A DNA stretch of 26,604 bases, from contig CAYNEX010000022.1 of NCBI GenBank assembly GCA_964396335.1, positions 1 to 26,604 on the forward strand. The letters run 5' to 3'. The translations under genes and the position numbers were made by a program. This document shows positions 7,551 to 14,662 of this stretch, in pieces. Below the pieces are notes generated by a model. It worked only from the letters and a program-made list of their open reading frames with translations, made no database searches and was not told the DNA's origin. Every line of letters begins with the position of its first letter. Position 1 is the first letter of the stretch. Origin of the DNA: ZC4RG30 sp964396335 (lineage in GTDB: Bacteria; Pseudomonadota; Gammaproteobacteria; Steroidobacterales; Steroidobacteraceae).

Positions 7551-9614
7551 ATGAAGCACACCCTCCGCGTTGCATTGTTGATGGCGGGATTGCTCTCGCC
7601 CTTCACCCACTCTTTCGCGGCCGCGCCGGGCCGCATCGAACAGGGCAACCTGATCTTCGATGGCATCCCCGTCGAGGAACTGTCGGCGGATGCCGACCTG
7701 CCGCTGGTGCTCGAGTCCCGTTCCGCCTCGTTCGCCGACTGGCTGGCGGATGGTTCGATGGTGATCGCGACGCGCTTCGGCAATACCGCGCAGCTGCACC
7801 GCGTGCGCGCGCCGCTGGCGATGCGCGAGCAGTTCACCTTCAAGTCCGAGCCGGTCAGCACCGCGGTGGCGCATCCGTATGACTCCAACCGCCTGCTCTA
7901 CCTGAAGGACAACGGCGGCGACGAACGCATGCAGATCTGGCTGCGCGACCTGGCCACCGGCGAGGAGCGCCTGCTCACCGATGGCCGCTCGCGCAATGGC
8001 CCGCCGGTTTTCGCGCGCGACGGCAGGCGGATTGCTTTCTATGGCAACGCCCGCGATGGCGCCAGCAACGACCTGTACCTGCTCGACATCGACACGCCGG
8101 CCGCGCCGCGCCTGCTGCTGGCGGGCGGCAGCGAGGGCCTGTATGTGCAGGACTGGTCGCTGGAAGACCGCCAGGTGGCGGTGATCCGCTACCGCTCGAT
8201 CACCGACAGTGAGCTGTTCCTGCTGGATGTGAACACTGGCGAACAGGTGAAGGTCGAGGGCGGCACCTTGCCCGCCGGCAATGGCCGCAACGGCGCGCGT
8301 GCCACCACGGTATCGGTGGCGCAGGCGCGCTTCGCGATGGATGGCCGCGGCCTCTTTTATCTGTCGGACCGCGGCGGCGAATTCGTCGGCCTGCATTACT
8401 ACGACCTGTACACCCGCCAGGTCACCGACCACACGCCCGGCACCAACTGGGATGTGGAACGATTCGAGCTGTCGCGCGATGGCCGTTTCCTCGCCTACAC
8501 GCGCAACGAAGGCGGCCTCGACCGCCTGGTGCTGCGCGACCTGGGCCTGAAGGCCGACATCCTGCTGCCGTCGCTGCCGCCGAACGCGGTGATCAACGGC
8601 ATCGACTTCGACCAGGACAGCCGCCGCCTCGCCGTCTCGCTCGAATCGGCGCAGTCGCCCGAGGATGTGTATGTGTTTTCGTTCGACACCAGCGCCGGCG
8701 CCGCAACGCCGCCGCAGGTGACGCTGGCGCGCTGGACGCAGAGCGAGATCGGTCCGCTGCAGCCGGCGAAATTCGCCGCCGCGCAGCTGGTGCAGTTCCC
8801 CACCTGGGATCGCGTCGGCAGCCAGCCGCGCATGATTCCCGCCTTCGTGTACCGCCCGCAGACGCCGGGGCCGCATCCGGTGCTGATCGACATCCACGGC
8901 GGCCCCGAATCGCAGGCCCGTCCCGGCTGGAGCAGCTTCCGCCAGTACCTGGTCAGTGAACTGGGTTATGCGGTGATCGCGCCGAACGTGCGCGGTTCAT
9001 CCGGCTATGGCCGCACCTACCTCGGCCTTGATGACGGCATGCTGCGCGAGGATTCGGTGCGCGACATCGGCGCGCTGCTGGTGTGGATCGGCCTGCAGGG
9101 TGACCTGGACCGCAATCGGGTGGTGGTGGCCGGCGGTTCGTACGGCGGCTACATGGCACTGGCGTCGATGGTGCATTACGGCGACCGCCTCGCCGGCGGC
9201 ATCGACACCGTCGGCATCAGCAACTTCGTCACCTTCCTCACCAACACCGCCGATTACCGCCGCGACCTGCGCCGCGCCGAATATGGCGACGAGCGTGATC
9301 CGCGCATGCGCGCCCACCTGCAGTCGATCTCGCCGCTGACCAACGCCGCCGCGATCAGGAAACCGCTGCTGATCGTGCAGGGCCTGAACGACCCGCGTGT
9401 GCCGGCGAGCGAATCCGAACAGATGATGGCGATGGTGCGCGCGCGGGGCGGCGAGGTCTGGTACCTGGCCGCGAAGGACGAGGGACATGGCTTCCGCAAG
9501 AAGTCGAACAGCGATGTCTATCGCGCCACGATGGTGGCGTTCCTGCGGAAACTGTCGGGAGCGGGAGCGGGGGCAGCGGCGGGCGCGAACGCACCCGCCG
9601 CGTCGGCGAACTGA
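7551..9614 (+). CDS. Secreted S9 family prolyl oligopeptidase-type peptidase
   Basis: A 687-residue exported serine peptidase. A signal peptide covers residues 1-24 or 25 (MKHTLRVALLMAGLLS... ending in SFAAA). A beta-propeller region with WD40-like/PD40 repeats follows (about 35-420), then an alpha/beta-hydrolase domain (about 430-670). The nucleophile is S530 in GGSYGGYMA, the acid D614 in QGLNDPRVP and the base H646 in DEGHGF. This order and spacing are those of S9 peptidases of the acylaminoacyl-peptidase/DPP-like groups, which cleave short peptides. I chose the ATG at 7551, which places the signal peptide at the N-terminus; the open frame upstream overlaps the reductase gene. It ends directly against cytochrome c4. 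Confidence 0.93.
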   Translation: MKHTLRVALLMAGLLSPFTHSFAAAPGRIEQGNLIFDGIPVEELSADADLPLVLESRSASFADWLADGSMVIATRFGNTAQLHRVRAPLAMREQFTFKSEPVSTAVAHPYDSNRLLYLKDNGGDERMQIWLRDLATGEERLLTDGRSRNGPPVFARDGRRIAFYGNARDGASNDLYLLDIDTPAAPRLLLAGGSEGLYVQDWSLEDRQVAVIRYRSITDSELFLLDVNTGEQVKVEGGTLPAGNGRNGARATTVSVAQARFAMDGRGLFYLSDRGGEFVGLHYYDLYTRQVTDHTPGTNWDVERFELSRDGRFLAYTRNEGGLDRLVLRDLGLKADILLPSLPPNAVINGIDFDQDSRRLAVSLESAQSPEDVYVFSFDTSAGAATPPQVTLARWTQSEIGPLQPAKFAAAQLVQFPTWDRVGSQPRMIPAFVYRPQTPGPHPVLIDIHGGPESQARPGWSSFRQYLVSELGYAVIAPNVRGSSGYGRTYLGLDDGMLREDSVRDIGALLVWIGLQGDLDRNRVVVAGGSYGGYMALASMVHYGDRLAGGIDTVGISNFVTFLTNTADYRRDLRRAEYGDERDPRMRAHLQSISPLTNAAAIRKPLLIVQGLNDPRVPASESEQMMAMVRARGGEVWYLAAKDEGHGFRKKSNSDVYRATMVAFLRKLSGAGAGAAAGANAPAASAN

Positions 9615-9627
9615 TTACTTCGCCGAC
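9602..9627 (+). terminator. Hairpin terminator across the abutting stops of the peptidase and cytochrome c4 genes
   Basis: GTCGGCGA (9602-9609) and TCGCCGAC (9620-9627) form a perfect 8-bp stem around a 10-nt loop that contains both stop codons. A TTTT run follows on the plus strand, so it can act as an intrinsic terminator for the peptidase gene. On the minus strand no T-run follows the stem. The right arm lies in the last codons of cytochrome c4. Confidence 0.65.
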
Positions 9628-10256
9628 TTTTCCTTCAGCGGCACGGTGTGCAGCGTCGGGCGCTGCTTCGAGTAGAACTCGGCCAGCGCCTTGATGTCCT
9701 CGGGCTTCAGCTGCGCCGCGAAGGGCTGCATCAGGCCGTTCTTGCGCGAACCGTTGCGGTAGCTCTCCAGCGCGTACTCCAGGTAGTCGGCGTGCTGGCC
9801 GGTAAGCGTCGCGATGTTGTTCACGTTGCCCACGCCCACGGGGCCGTGGCAGGTCGCGCACACGGTGGTGGCGATCTCCGGCACCTTGCCCGTCGCCACG
9901 GCCGTGGCGTCGTACGGGATCTCTTCGCCGGCGAGGTACGCGGCGACATCGGCGATGTCCTGGTCGGACAGCGACGCGGCCTGGGCATGCATGGTGCCGT
10001 GGCTGCGCTCACCGCTGCGGTAGGCCTTGATGGCCAGTTCCAGGTACTCGGCGTGCTGGCCACGCAGCTTCGGCACCGAATAGGTGGGATAGACGTTCTT
10101 GTAGGTTTCGATGCCATGGCAACCCAGGCAGGTCCAGCCCAGTGTCTTGCCACGGACCGGATCACCCGCTGCCGAGGCAGGAGTGGACATCGTGAAACCC
10201 AACACGGCCAGTGCCAACACCGGCGCCGCAGCCCTCAGAATCGAACGCAGGGACAT
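9615..10256 (-). CDS. Diheme cytochrome c4
   Basis: A 213-residue periplasmic diheme cytochrome. A signal peptide ends near residue 30 (TPASAAGD). Two cytochrome c domains follow, each with a heme-binding motif, CLGCH (43-47) and CATCH (133-137), and a methionine ligand, M89 (GTMH) and M176 (GLMQPFA). The repeated segments GQHAEYLELAIKAYRSG and GQHADYLEYALESYRNG are typical of c4, which carries electrons to terminal oxidases. The start at 10256 is set by an AGAGG ribosome site and the signal peptide; an upstream in-frame ATG would add a non-signal extension. It converges with the S9 peptidase gene with no intervening base. Confidence 0.95.
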   Translation of the reverse strand: MSLRSILRAAAPVLALAVLGFTMSTPASAAGDPVRGKTLGWTCLGCHGIETYKNVYPTYSVPKLRGQHAEYLELAIKAYRSGERSHGTMHAQAASLSDQDIADVAAYLAGEEIPYDATAVATGKVPEIATTVCATCHGPVGVGNVNNIATLTGQHADYLEYALESYRNGSRKNGLMQPFAAQLKPEDIKALAEFYSKQRPTLHTVPLKEKSAK

Positions 10257-10269
10257 GAAACAGGACCTC

Positions 10270-10300
10270 TTTGCGCAAAGCAGCGCCCCGGGGGCGCAAA
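10270..10300. repeat. Nested inverted repeats between cytochrome c4 and dtd
   Basis: Outer arms TTTGCGC (10270-10276) and GCGCAAA (10294-10300) are perfect complements. Inside, GCGCCCC (10283-10289) and GGGGCGC (10291-10297) pair around a single G. The left outer arm is itself part of the palindrome TTTGCGCAAA. The element lies in the presumed 5' leader of the cytochrome c4 transcript and upstream of dtd. It could be an operator or a leader hairpin. Confidence 0.5.
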
Positions 10301-10308
10301 ACTCGCGA

Positions 10309-10314
10309 ATTCTA
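10309..10314 (-). promoter_or_regulatory. Possible -10 box for cytochrome c4
   Basis: TAGAAT on the minus strand matches 5 of 6 bases of the -10 consensus and would place the transcript start near 10302, upstream of the nested inverted repeats. No recognisable -35 box lies 16-18 nt upstream, so confidence is low. Confidence 0.35.
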
Positions 10315-10336
10315 AGGTTCAGACGATGAGAAAGCC

Positions 10337-10774
10337 ATGATTGCATTGATCCAGCGGGTGACCGGGGCCAGCGTCCAGGTCGGAGGAGAAACCGTCGGGG
10401 AAATCGGCCGGGGCATCCTGGCCCTGATCGGCGTGGGCGCCGCCGACGCGCCGGAAAACGGCGCGCGGCTGCTCGACAAGCTGCTCAATTACCGCATTTT
10501 CCCCGACGATGCCGGCAGAATGAACCTGAACCTGCAGCAGATCGGCGGCGGATTGCTGCTGGTGCCGCAATTCACGCTGCTGGCGGAAACCACCAAAGGC
10601 ACCCGGCCGGGCTTTTCGCGTGGCGCGCCCCCGGAGCGGGCCGCGGCGCTGTTCGATGACCTGGCCGAGCGCGCCCGCGGCGCCTGGCCGAAGGTGGCCA
10701 CCGGCCGCTTCGGCGCCGACATGCAGGTGGCGCTGGTGAATGACGGGCCTGTCACCTTCTGGCTCGAGGTGTGA
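10337..10774 (+). CDS. dtd: D-aminoacyl-tRNA deacylase
   Basis: A 145-residue DTD family enzyme that hydrolyses D-amino acids (and glycine mischarged on tRNA-Ala) from tRNA, acting as a dimer in the cytoplasm. The length equals E. coli DTD. The N-terminus MIALIQRVTGASV, the segment RFGADMQV and the second active-site motif NDGPVT (135-140) are intact. The first signature motif reads PQFTL (77-81) where most family members have SQFTL. A GAGAAAG purine run precedes the ATG. It is divergent from cytochrome c4 and stands 84 nt before tatA. Confidence 0.95.
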   Translation: MIALIQRVTGASVQVGGETVGEIGRGILALIGVGAADAPENGARLLDKLLNYRIFPDDAGRMNLNLQQIGGGLLLVPQFTLLAETTKGTRPGFSRGAPPERAAALFDDLAERARGAWPKVATGRFGADMQVALVNDGPVTFWLEV

Positions 10775-10801
10775 CCGAACCCTTTCCGGCCGGGCATGTC
10801 A

Positions 10802-10807
10802 TATCAT
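10802..10807 (+). promoter_or_regulatory. Possible -10 box of the tat operon
   Basis: The dtd-tatA gap contains the only AT-rich patch in the neighbourhood. TATCAT matches the -10 consensus at 5 of 6 positions, but no good -35 box is seen at the right spacing. Two copies of ATTCAG flank the AATCTTT just downstream. The call is tentative. Confidence 0.3.
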
Positions 10808-10858
10808 TCAGAATCTTTATTCAGGGCGCCCCGCTGCGCCCCCTAACGGAGCACCACG

Positions 10859-11113
10859 ATGGGTTCATTGAGCATCTGGCACTGGCTGATCGTCCTGGCC
10901 GTGGTCATCCTCGTTTTCGGCACGAAGAAGCTCAGCTCCCTCGGCACCGACGTCGGCGGCGCGATCAAGAACTTCAAGAAGGCCATGAATGAGGGCGAGG
11001 CCGAGGGCAAGGAAGCGGCCAAGCAGATCAAGCAGTCGATCGGGGCGGACGCGGACTTCACCGAGACGAAGACCGAGACCAAGTCCACCGGCGGCAACGA
11101 CCGCGCGGCCTGA
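10859..11113 (+). CDS. tatA: Twin-arginine translocase subunit TatA
   Basis: An 84-residue TatA. One N-terminal membrane helix (about residues 5-21, SIWHWLIVLAVVILVF) leads into the hinge motif FGTKKL and an amphipathic helix, then a charged hydrophilic tail. TatA oligomers form the pore of the twin-arginine pathway that exports folded proteins. A GGAG ribosome site lies 7 nt before the ATG. It is the first gene of tatABC and is followed by an 89-nt gap with a small hairpin. Confidence 0.96.
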   Translation: MGSLSIWHWLIVLAVVILVFGTKKLSSLGTDVGGAIKNFKKAMNEGEAEGKEAAKQIKQSIGADADFTETKTETKSTGGNDRAA

Positions 11114-11139
11114 TCACCGGGCGCGCACTCTGACCTGCG

Positions 11140-11155
11140 GGGGCGGTTCCGCCCC
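11140..11155 (+). other. GC-rich hairpin in the tatA-tatB gap
   Basis: GGGGCG and CGCCCC form a 6-bp stem with a GTTC tetraloop, 27 nt after the tatA stop. No T-run follows, so a full terminator is unlikely. A partial block or 3'-end protection could favour tatA over tatB and tatC, as the Tat system needs an excess of TatA; that role is inferred. Confidence 0.4.
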
Positions 11156-11202
11156 TGTTCCCGCGGAGTAGCGCGCTCCCAACGCTTTCCGCGACAAACC
11201 CG

Positions 11203-11769
11203 ATGTTCGATTTCGCTTTCTCCGAGCTGCTGGTGATCTGTGTGGTCGCCCTGGTGGTGCTCGGCCCGACGCGCCTGCCCGGTGTGGTCCGCAAGATCGG
11301 CCGCTGGATCGGCAAGGCGCGCGCGATGGCGCATGACTTCCGGCAGCAGCTCGAGAACGAGGTGACGCTGGAAGAGCTGAACCGCATGACCGAGAAACAG
11401 TCCCGCGCGCATGCCGAGGCTTCTTCGGCGGCGACGCCGGAACCGGATGCGCCGCCCGCGCCGGGCGCCGAGCCCGCTGCCACGGACGGGACGACCCCGG
11501 ACACCACCACGGCGGACACCGCCCACGCCGGCACCGATTCGCTGGCCTCGTCGGGTTATCCGTATGGCGCACCGGCGGACGCCGGCACGACTTCATCGAG
11601 TTCGGGTTCAGCCGACCCCGCGGTCGTGGCCGACCCGAACGACGATACCTTCTCGCATGCCCATGCCGCCGGTGAAGCGCCGGCGCCGTGGACTCCGGAA
11701 CCGGAAACCCCGGCATCCGGCGAGATCCCGGGCAACGCATCCACCTCCCCCGACACCCGCAGCGCATGA
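11203..11769 (+). CDS. tatB: Twin-arginine translocase subunit TatB
   Basis: A 188-residue TatB. The N-terminal membrane helix with ELLVICVVALVVLGP, then RLPGVVRKIGRWIGKAR and an amphipathic helix, are typical; TatB with TatC binds twin-arginine signal peptides. From about residue 75 to the end the protein is a low-complexity tail rich in Ala, Pro, Ser, Thr and Asp, as is common for TatB. No clear ribosome site precedes the ATG. The stop overlaps the tatC start as ATGA. Confidence 0.95.
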   Translation: MFDFAFSELLVICVVALVVLGPTRLPGVVRKIGRWIGKARAMAHDFRQQLENEVTLEELNRMTEKQSRAHAEASSAATPEPDAPPAPGAEPAATDGTTPDTTTADTAHAGTDSLASSGYPYGAPADAGTTSSSSGSADPAVVADPNDDTFSHAHAAGEAPAPWTPEPETPASGEIPGNASTSPDTRSA

Positions 11770-12539
11770 GCAAGCAAGACGACAAGGAAGAGAAGCTGGC
11801 CGAAGGCACGCTGATCTCGCACCTGCTCGAGCTGCGCGACCGGCTGGTCTGGGCGCTGGCGGGCGTGGTGCTGCTGTTCATCCCGGCCATCATCTTCCGC
11901 AAGAGACTCTTCGAGGTGGTCACCAAGCCCATCAAGGCGCGGCTGGAGGAAGGCGGCGTGCTGCTCGCCACCGGACCGATGTCCACCTTCCTGATGCCGG
12001 TGAAACTGGCCTTCTTCACGGCCTTGTTCGTCGCGATGCCTTGGGTGCTCTACCAGATCTGGGCCTTCGTCGCGCCGGGGCTGTACCGCAAGGAGAAGCG
12101 CTTCGCGATCCCGCTGCTGCTGTCCTCGATCGTGCTGTTCTACGTCGGCATTGCGTTCGCCTATTTCGCGGTGTTCCCGATGGCCTTCGGTTTCTTTGCC
12201 GGCCAGGGCCTGGCCGGCGTGCAGTATTCGCCCGAGATCAACGCCATCCTCGATTTCGTGCTCGGCACTTTCCTTGCCTTCGGCGTGGCCTTCGAAGTGC
12301 CGGTGGTGGTGATGCTGCTGTCGATCTCCGGCCTGGTGTCACCGGAGAAATTCACCGCCGCGCGCGGCTACGTGATCATCGGCGTGTTCGTGGCCGCGGC
12401 CGTGCTGACGCCGCCTGATCCGCTGTCGCAGATCATGATGGCCGTGCCGATGTGGCTGCTGTACGAAGGCGGCGTCTTGATGGCGCGCATGCTGGTGCGC
12501 GAGAAGCAGCGCAACGCGGCGGAAAGCGCCGGGACATGA
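11766..12539 (+). CDS. tatC: Twin-arginine translocase subunit TatC
   Basis: A 257-residue, six-helix membrane protein that recognises twin-arginine signal peptides. The signature HLLELRDRL (19-27, with E22), F101 with E110 in the first periplasmic/cytoplasmic loop region, E177 in FEVPV and D218 in PPDPLSQ correspond to residues important in E. coli TatC. The start at 11766 is set by the ATGA overlap with tatB; longer open frames would run into tatB. Its stop overlaps the next gene, an EamA transporter, again as ATGA, so that gene is probably translated with tatC. Confidence 0.97.
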   Translation: MSKQDDKEEKLAEGTLISHLLELRDRLVWALAGVVLLFIPAIIFRKRLFEVVTKPIKARLEEGGVLLATGPMSTFLMPVKLAFFTALFVAMPWVLYQIWAFVAPGLYRKEKRFAIPLLLSSIVLFYVGIAFAYFAVFPMAFGFFAGQGLAGVQYSPEINAILDFVLGTFLAFGVAFEVPVVVMLLSISGLVSPEKFTAARGYVIIGVFVAAAVLTPPDPLSQIMMAVPMWLLYEGGVLMARMLVREKQRNAAESAGT

Positions 12540-13450
12540 TCGCCCCGGCCCAGCGCCGCATGCTGGTGCTGTGCCTGGCTACCGTCTATCTCGTCTGGGG
12601 CACCACCTACCTCGCCACCCGCATCGGCGTGCTGAACCTGCCGCCGTTCCTGTTCGGCGGCGTGCGGTTCCTGGTCGGTGGCGCGCTGCTGATGGTGGCG
12701 GCGTTCTGGCGCGGCTTCCGGCCGGCGCAGCTGCAGGGCCAGTGGCCTCACCTGTTGATGCTGTCGCTGCTGGGGGTGGCGCTGTGCAACGGCGCGCAGG
12801 TGTGGGCCATGCAATGGGTGCCCTCGCATACCAGCGCGCTGCTGAATGCCTCTTCCGCGTTGTGGATCGTGCTGTTCGGAGTGTTCGGCGCGCGCGCCGT
12901 CCATCCCGGTGCGCGCGAGATCGCGGGCCTGTTGATCGGCCTTGCCGGCATCCTGCTGCTGATCTGGCCCACCGGTGCGCAGGCGCAGGGCGCCGAAGGT
13001 GCCACGCCGCTGGTGCCACAGCTGGCGGTGCTGGCCGGCTGCCTGATGTGGTCGCTGGCCACCATCTACATGCGCAACCACAGCCTCGGGATGGACCTGC
13101 TGGCGCTGGTGGGCATGCAGATGCTGCTCGGCGGCGCGTGGCTGGCGCTGGCCGGCATCCTGCGCGGCGAGCTCGACCAGTGGAGCTGGTCGGTGAAGGG
13201 ACTGGCCGCGATGGCCTACCTGATCGTGTTCAGCTGCTGTTTCGCCTACACCGCCTATGCCTGGCTGGCGCGGCACGCCTCGCCGGCACAGACCGGCACC
13301 TACAGCTATGTCAATCCGGCGGTGGCGGCGGTGGCCGGTTATCTGGTGCTGGGTGAAACCCTGACGCCGATGCAGGTGCTCGGCGCGGCGGTGATCCTGG
13401 GCGGCGTGCTGATGGTGAACTGGCCGGGCAGCCTCAACCGCGCACGGTGA
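12536..13450 (+). CDS. EamA/DMT-family transporter
   Basis: A 304-residue protein with about ten membrane helices in two EamA repeats (about residues 8-140 and 155-290). The N-terminal repeat has the typical YLVWGTTYLATRIG and the second ends in the common YLVLGETLTPMQVLGAAVIL-like region followed by a basic tail. Members of this drug/metabolite transporter superfamily export amino acids, metabolites or toxic compounds; the substrate cannot be read from the sequence. The start overlaps the tatC stop by 4 nt (ATGA). The 3' end overlaps the convergent SRPBCC gene by 17 nt. Confidence 0.92.
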   Translation: MIAPAQRRMLVLCLATVYLVWGTTYLATRIGVLNLPPFLFGGVRFLVGGALLMVAAFWRGFRPAQLQGQWPHLLMLSLLGVALCNGAQVWAMQWVPSHTSALLNASSALWIVLFGVFGARAVHPGAREIAGLLIGLAGILLLIWPTGAQAQGAEGATPLVPQLAVLAGCLMWSLATIYMRNHSLGMDLLALVGMQMLLGGAWLALAGILRGELDQWSWSVKGLAAMAYLIVFSCCFAYTAYAWLARHASPAQTGTYSYVNPAVAAVAGYLVLGETLTPMQVLGAAVILGGVLMVNWPGSLNRAR

Positions 13451-13880
13451 TGCCACGCTCCTCGACCACGGCCTTCAGCCGCGCCAGCGCGCGTTCGGTG
13501 GCGGCGCGCACCCGCATGTAATAGCCGCCCCATTCCGGCAGGTCGGGCATGCCCGAACACAGCAGGCGCACGATGGTGCGGCCGTCCTCCTCGTCGAGCA
13601 GGATGTCATCGGCCACCGCGCCATCGTAGGAAGCGAGCTCATCCGGCGGCAGGTAGATCAGCCGCAGGCGGCGCGGCGGGTCGAACACATCGATCATCGC
13701 GTGGCGCGTCAGGCCCGGCGCCAGCGTCGCGCTCCACTGCCCGCCACGCTGCGGCCGCACACGCGCGTCGTGGCCCAGCCACAGCGGCACCAGCGTCGGC
13801 CCGCACAGCGCCATCCAGACACGCGGCGGCGGAGCCGCGATGTCGATGCGTTGCGCGAAGCCACGGGTTTTGACGGCCAT
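13434..13880 (-). CDS. SRPBCC (START/AHSA1-like) domain protein
   Basis: A 148-residue single-domain protein with the AHSA1/polyketide-cyclase-like pattern: an initial strand IDIAAPPPRVW, the WLG-type segment PLWLGHD, the GGQW turn followed by strand residues, FDPPRRLRLIY, and a long C-terminal helix (YYMRVRAATERALARLK). Such proteins bind hydrophobic ligands in a deep cavity or act as co-chaperones. The ATG at 13880 fits the domain start; a longer version from 13916 adds 12 residues with no obvious role. It ends inside the last codons of the convergent EamA gene and follows dedA by 83 nt. The function is unknown. Confidence 0.75.
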   Translation of the reverse strand: MAVKTRGFAQRIDIAAPPPRVWMALCGPTLVPLWLGHDARVRPQRGGQWSATLAPGLTRHAMIDVFDPPRRLRLIYLPPDELASYDGAVADDILLDEEDGRTIVRLLCSGMPDLPEWGGYYMRVRAATERALARLKAVVEERGITVRG

Positions 13881-13963
13881 GACAATATTCTGCCAGTTCC
13901 CGCTGACCGGCGGCATTGGAGTGCGTCACGCCTCTCGCGGCGCGGCCGGGGTCGACCCTCCCC

Positions 13964-14614
13964 TTACGCCGGGGCGCGCGGCGCCTTGCGGAAGATCATC
14001 GACACCAGCGGCGCCATCGACACCAGGATGATGCCAATGGTGACGAAGCCGAAGTTGTCCTTGATCAGCGGGATGTTGCCGAACAGGTAACCGGCCCAGA
14101 TGAAGATGTTGATCCACAGCAGCGCGCCGACCACGTTGAAGGACTGGAAGCGGCCGTAGTGCATGCGCGCCATGCCGGCAATGAACGGCGCGAAGGTGCG
14201 CACGATCGGCGCGAACCGCGCCAGCACGATGGTCATCGAGCCATAGCGGTCGAACCAGCCCTGGGTGCGGTGCAGGTATTCCACCTTGATCAGGCGGTAC
14301 CGGCCGCTGAAGGCACGCGCGCCGATGGCGCGCCCGATCGAATAGTTGCAGGCGTCGCCCATGATCGCCGCCACCACCAGCAGCATTGACAGGTACAGCG
14401 GCGAGAGCGTGCCGGTGTCGTCCACGGCGGCCAGCGCGCCGAGCGCGAACAGCAGCGAGTCACCGGGCAGGAAGGGCGTCACCACCAGGCCGGTCTCGCA
14501 GAAGATGACCAGGAAGACGATGGCGTAGATCCACACGTCATAGCGCACCAGCAGCTCGAGCAGGTGATCGTCGAGATGCAGGATGAAGTCGATCAGGTAT
14601 TGCAGCAGCTCCAC
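13964..14614 (-). CDS. dedA: DedA family inner-membrane protein
   Basis: A 216-residue VTT-domain membrane protein, very like E. coli DedA itself in length and motifs. CETGLVVTPFLPGDSLLF covers residues 39-56 (E40, D52), D87 follows in IMGDACNYSIGR, and ARFAPIVRTFAPFIAGM covers 132-148 (R133, R139). DedA proteins support membrane homeostasis, proton-dependent transport and lipid-carrier recycling; the exact substrate of this branch is unsettled. It lies downstream of the GGDEF/EAL gene on the same strand. A TAGACT box overlaps the stop codon of that upstream gene. Confidence 0.93.
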   Translation of the reverse strand: MELLQYLIDFILHLDDHLLELLVRYDVWIYAIVFLVIFCETGLVVTPFLPGDSLLFALGALAAVDDTGTLSPLYLSMLLVVAAIMGDACNYSIGRAIGARAFSGRYRLIKVEYLHRTQGWFDRYGSMTIVLARFAPIVRTFAPFIAGMARMHYGRFQSFNVVGALLWINIFIWAGYLFGNIPLIKDNFGFVTIGIILVSMAPLVSMIFRKAPRAPA

Positions 14615-14662
14615 GCGGCCCTCTTTGCGGGATCGCCGCCGGCGGCGACGCGTCGAGGCAGT

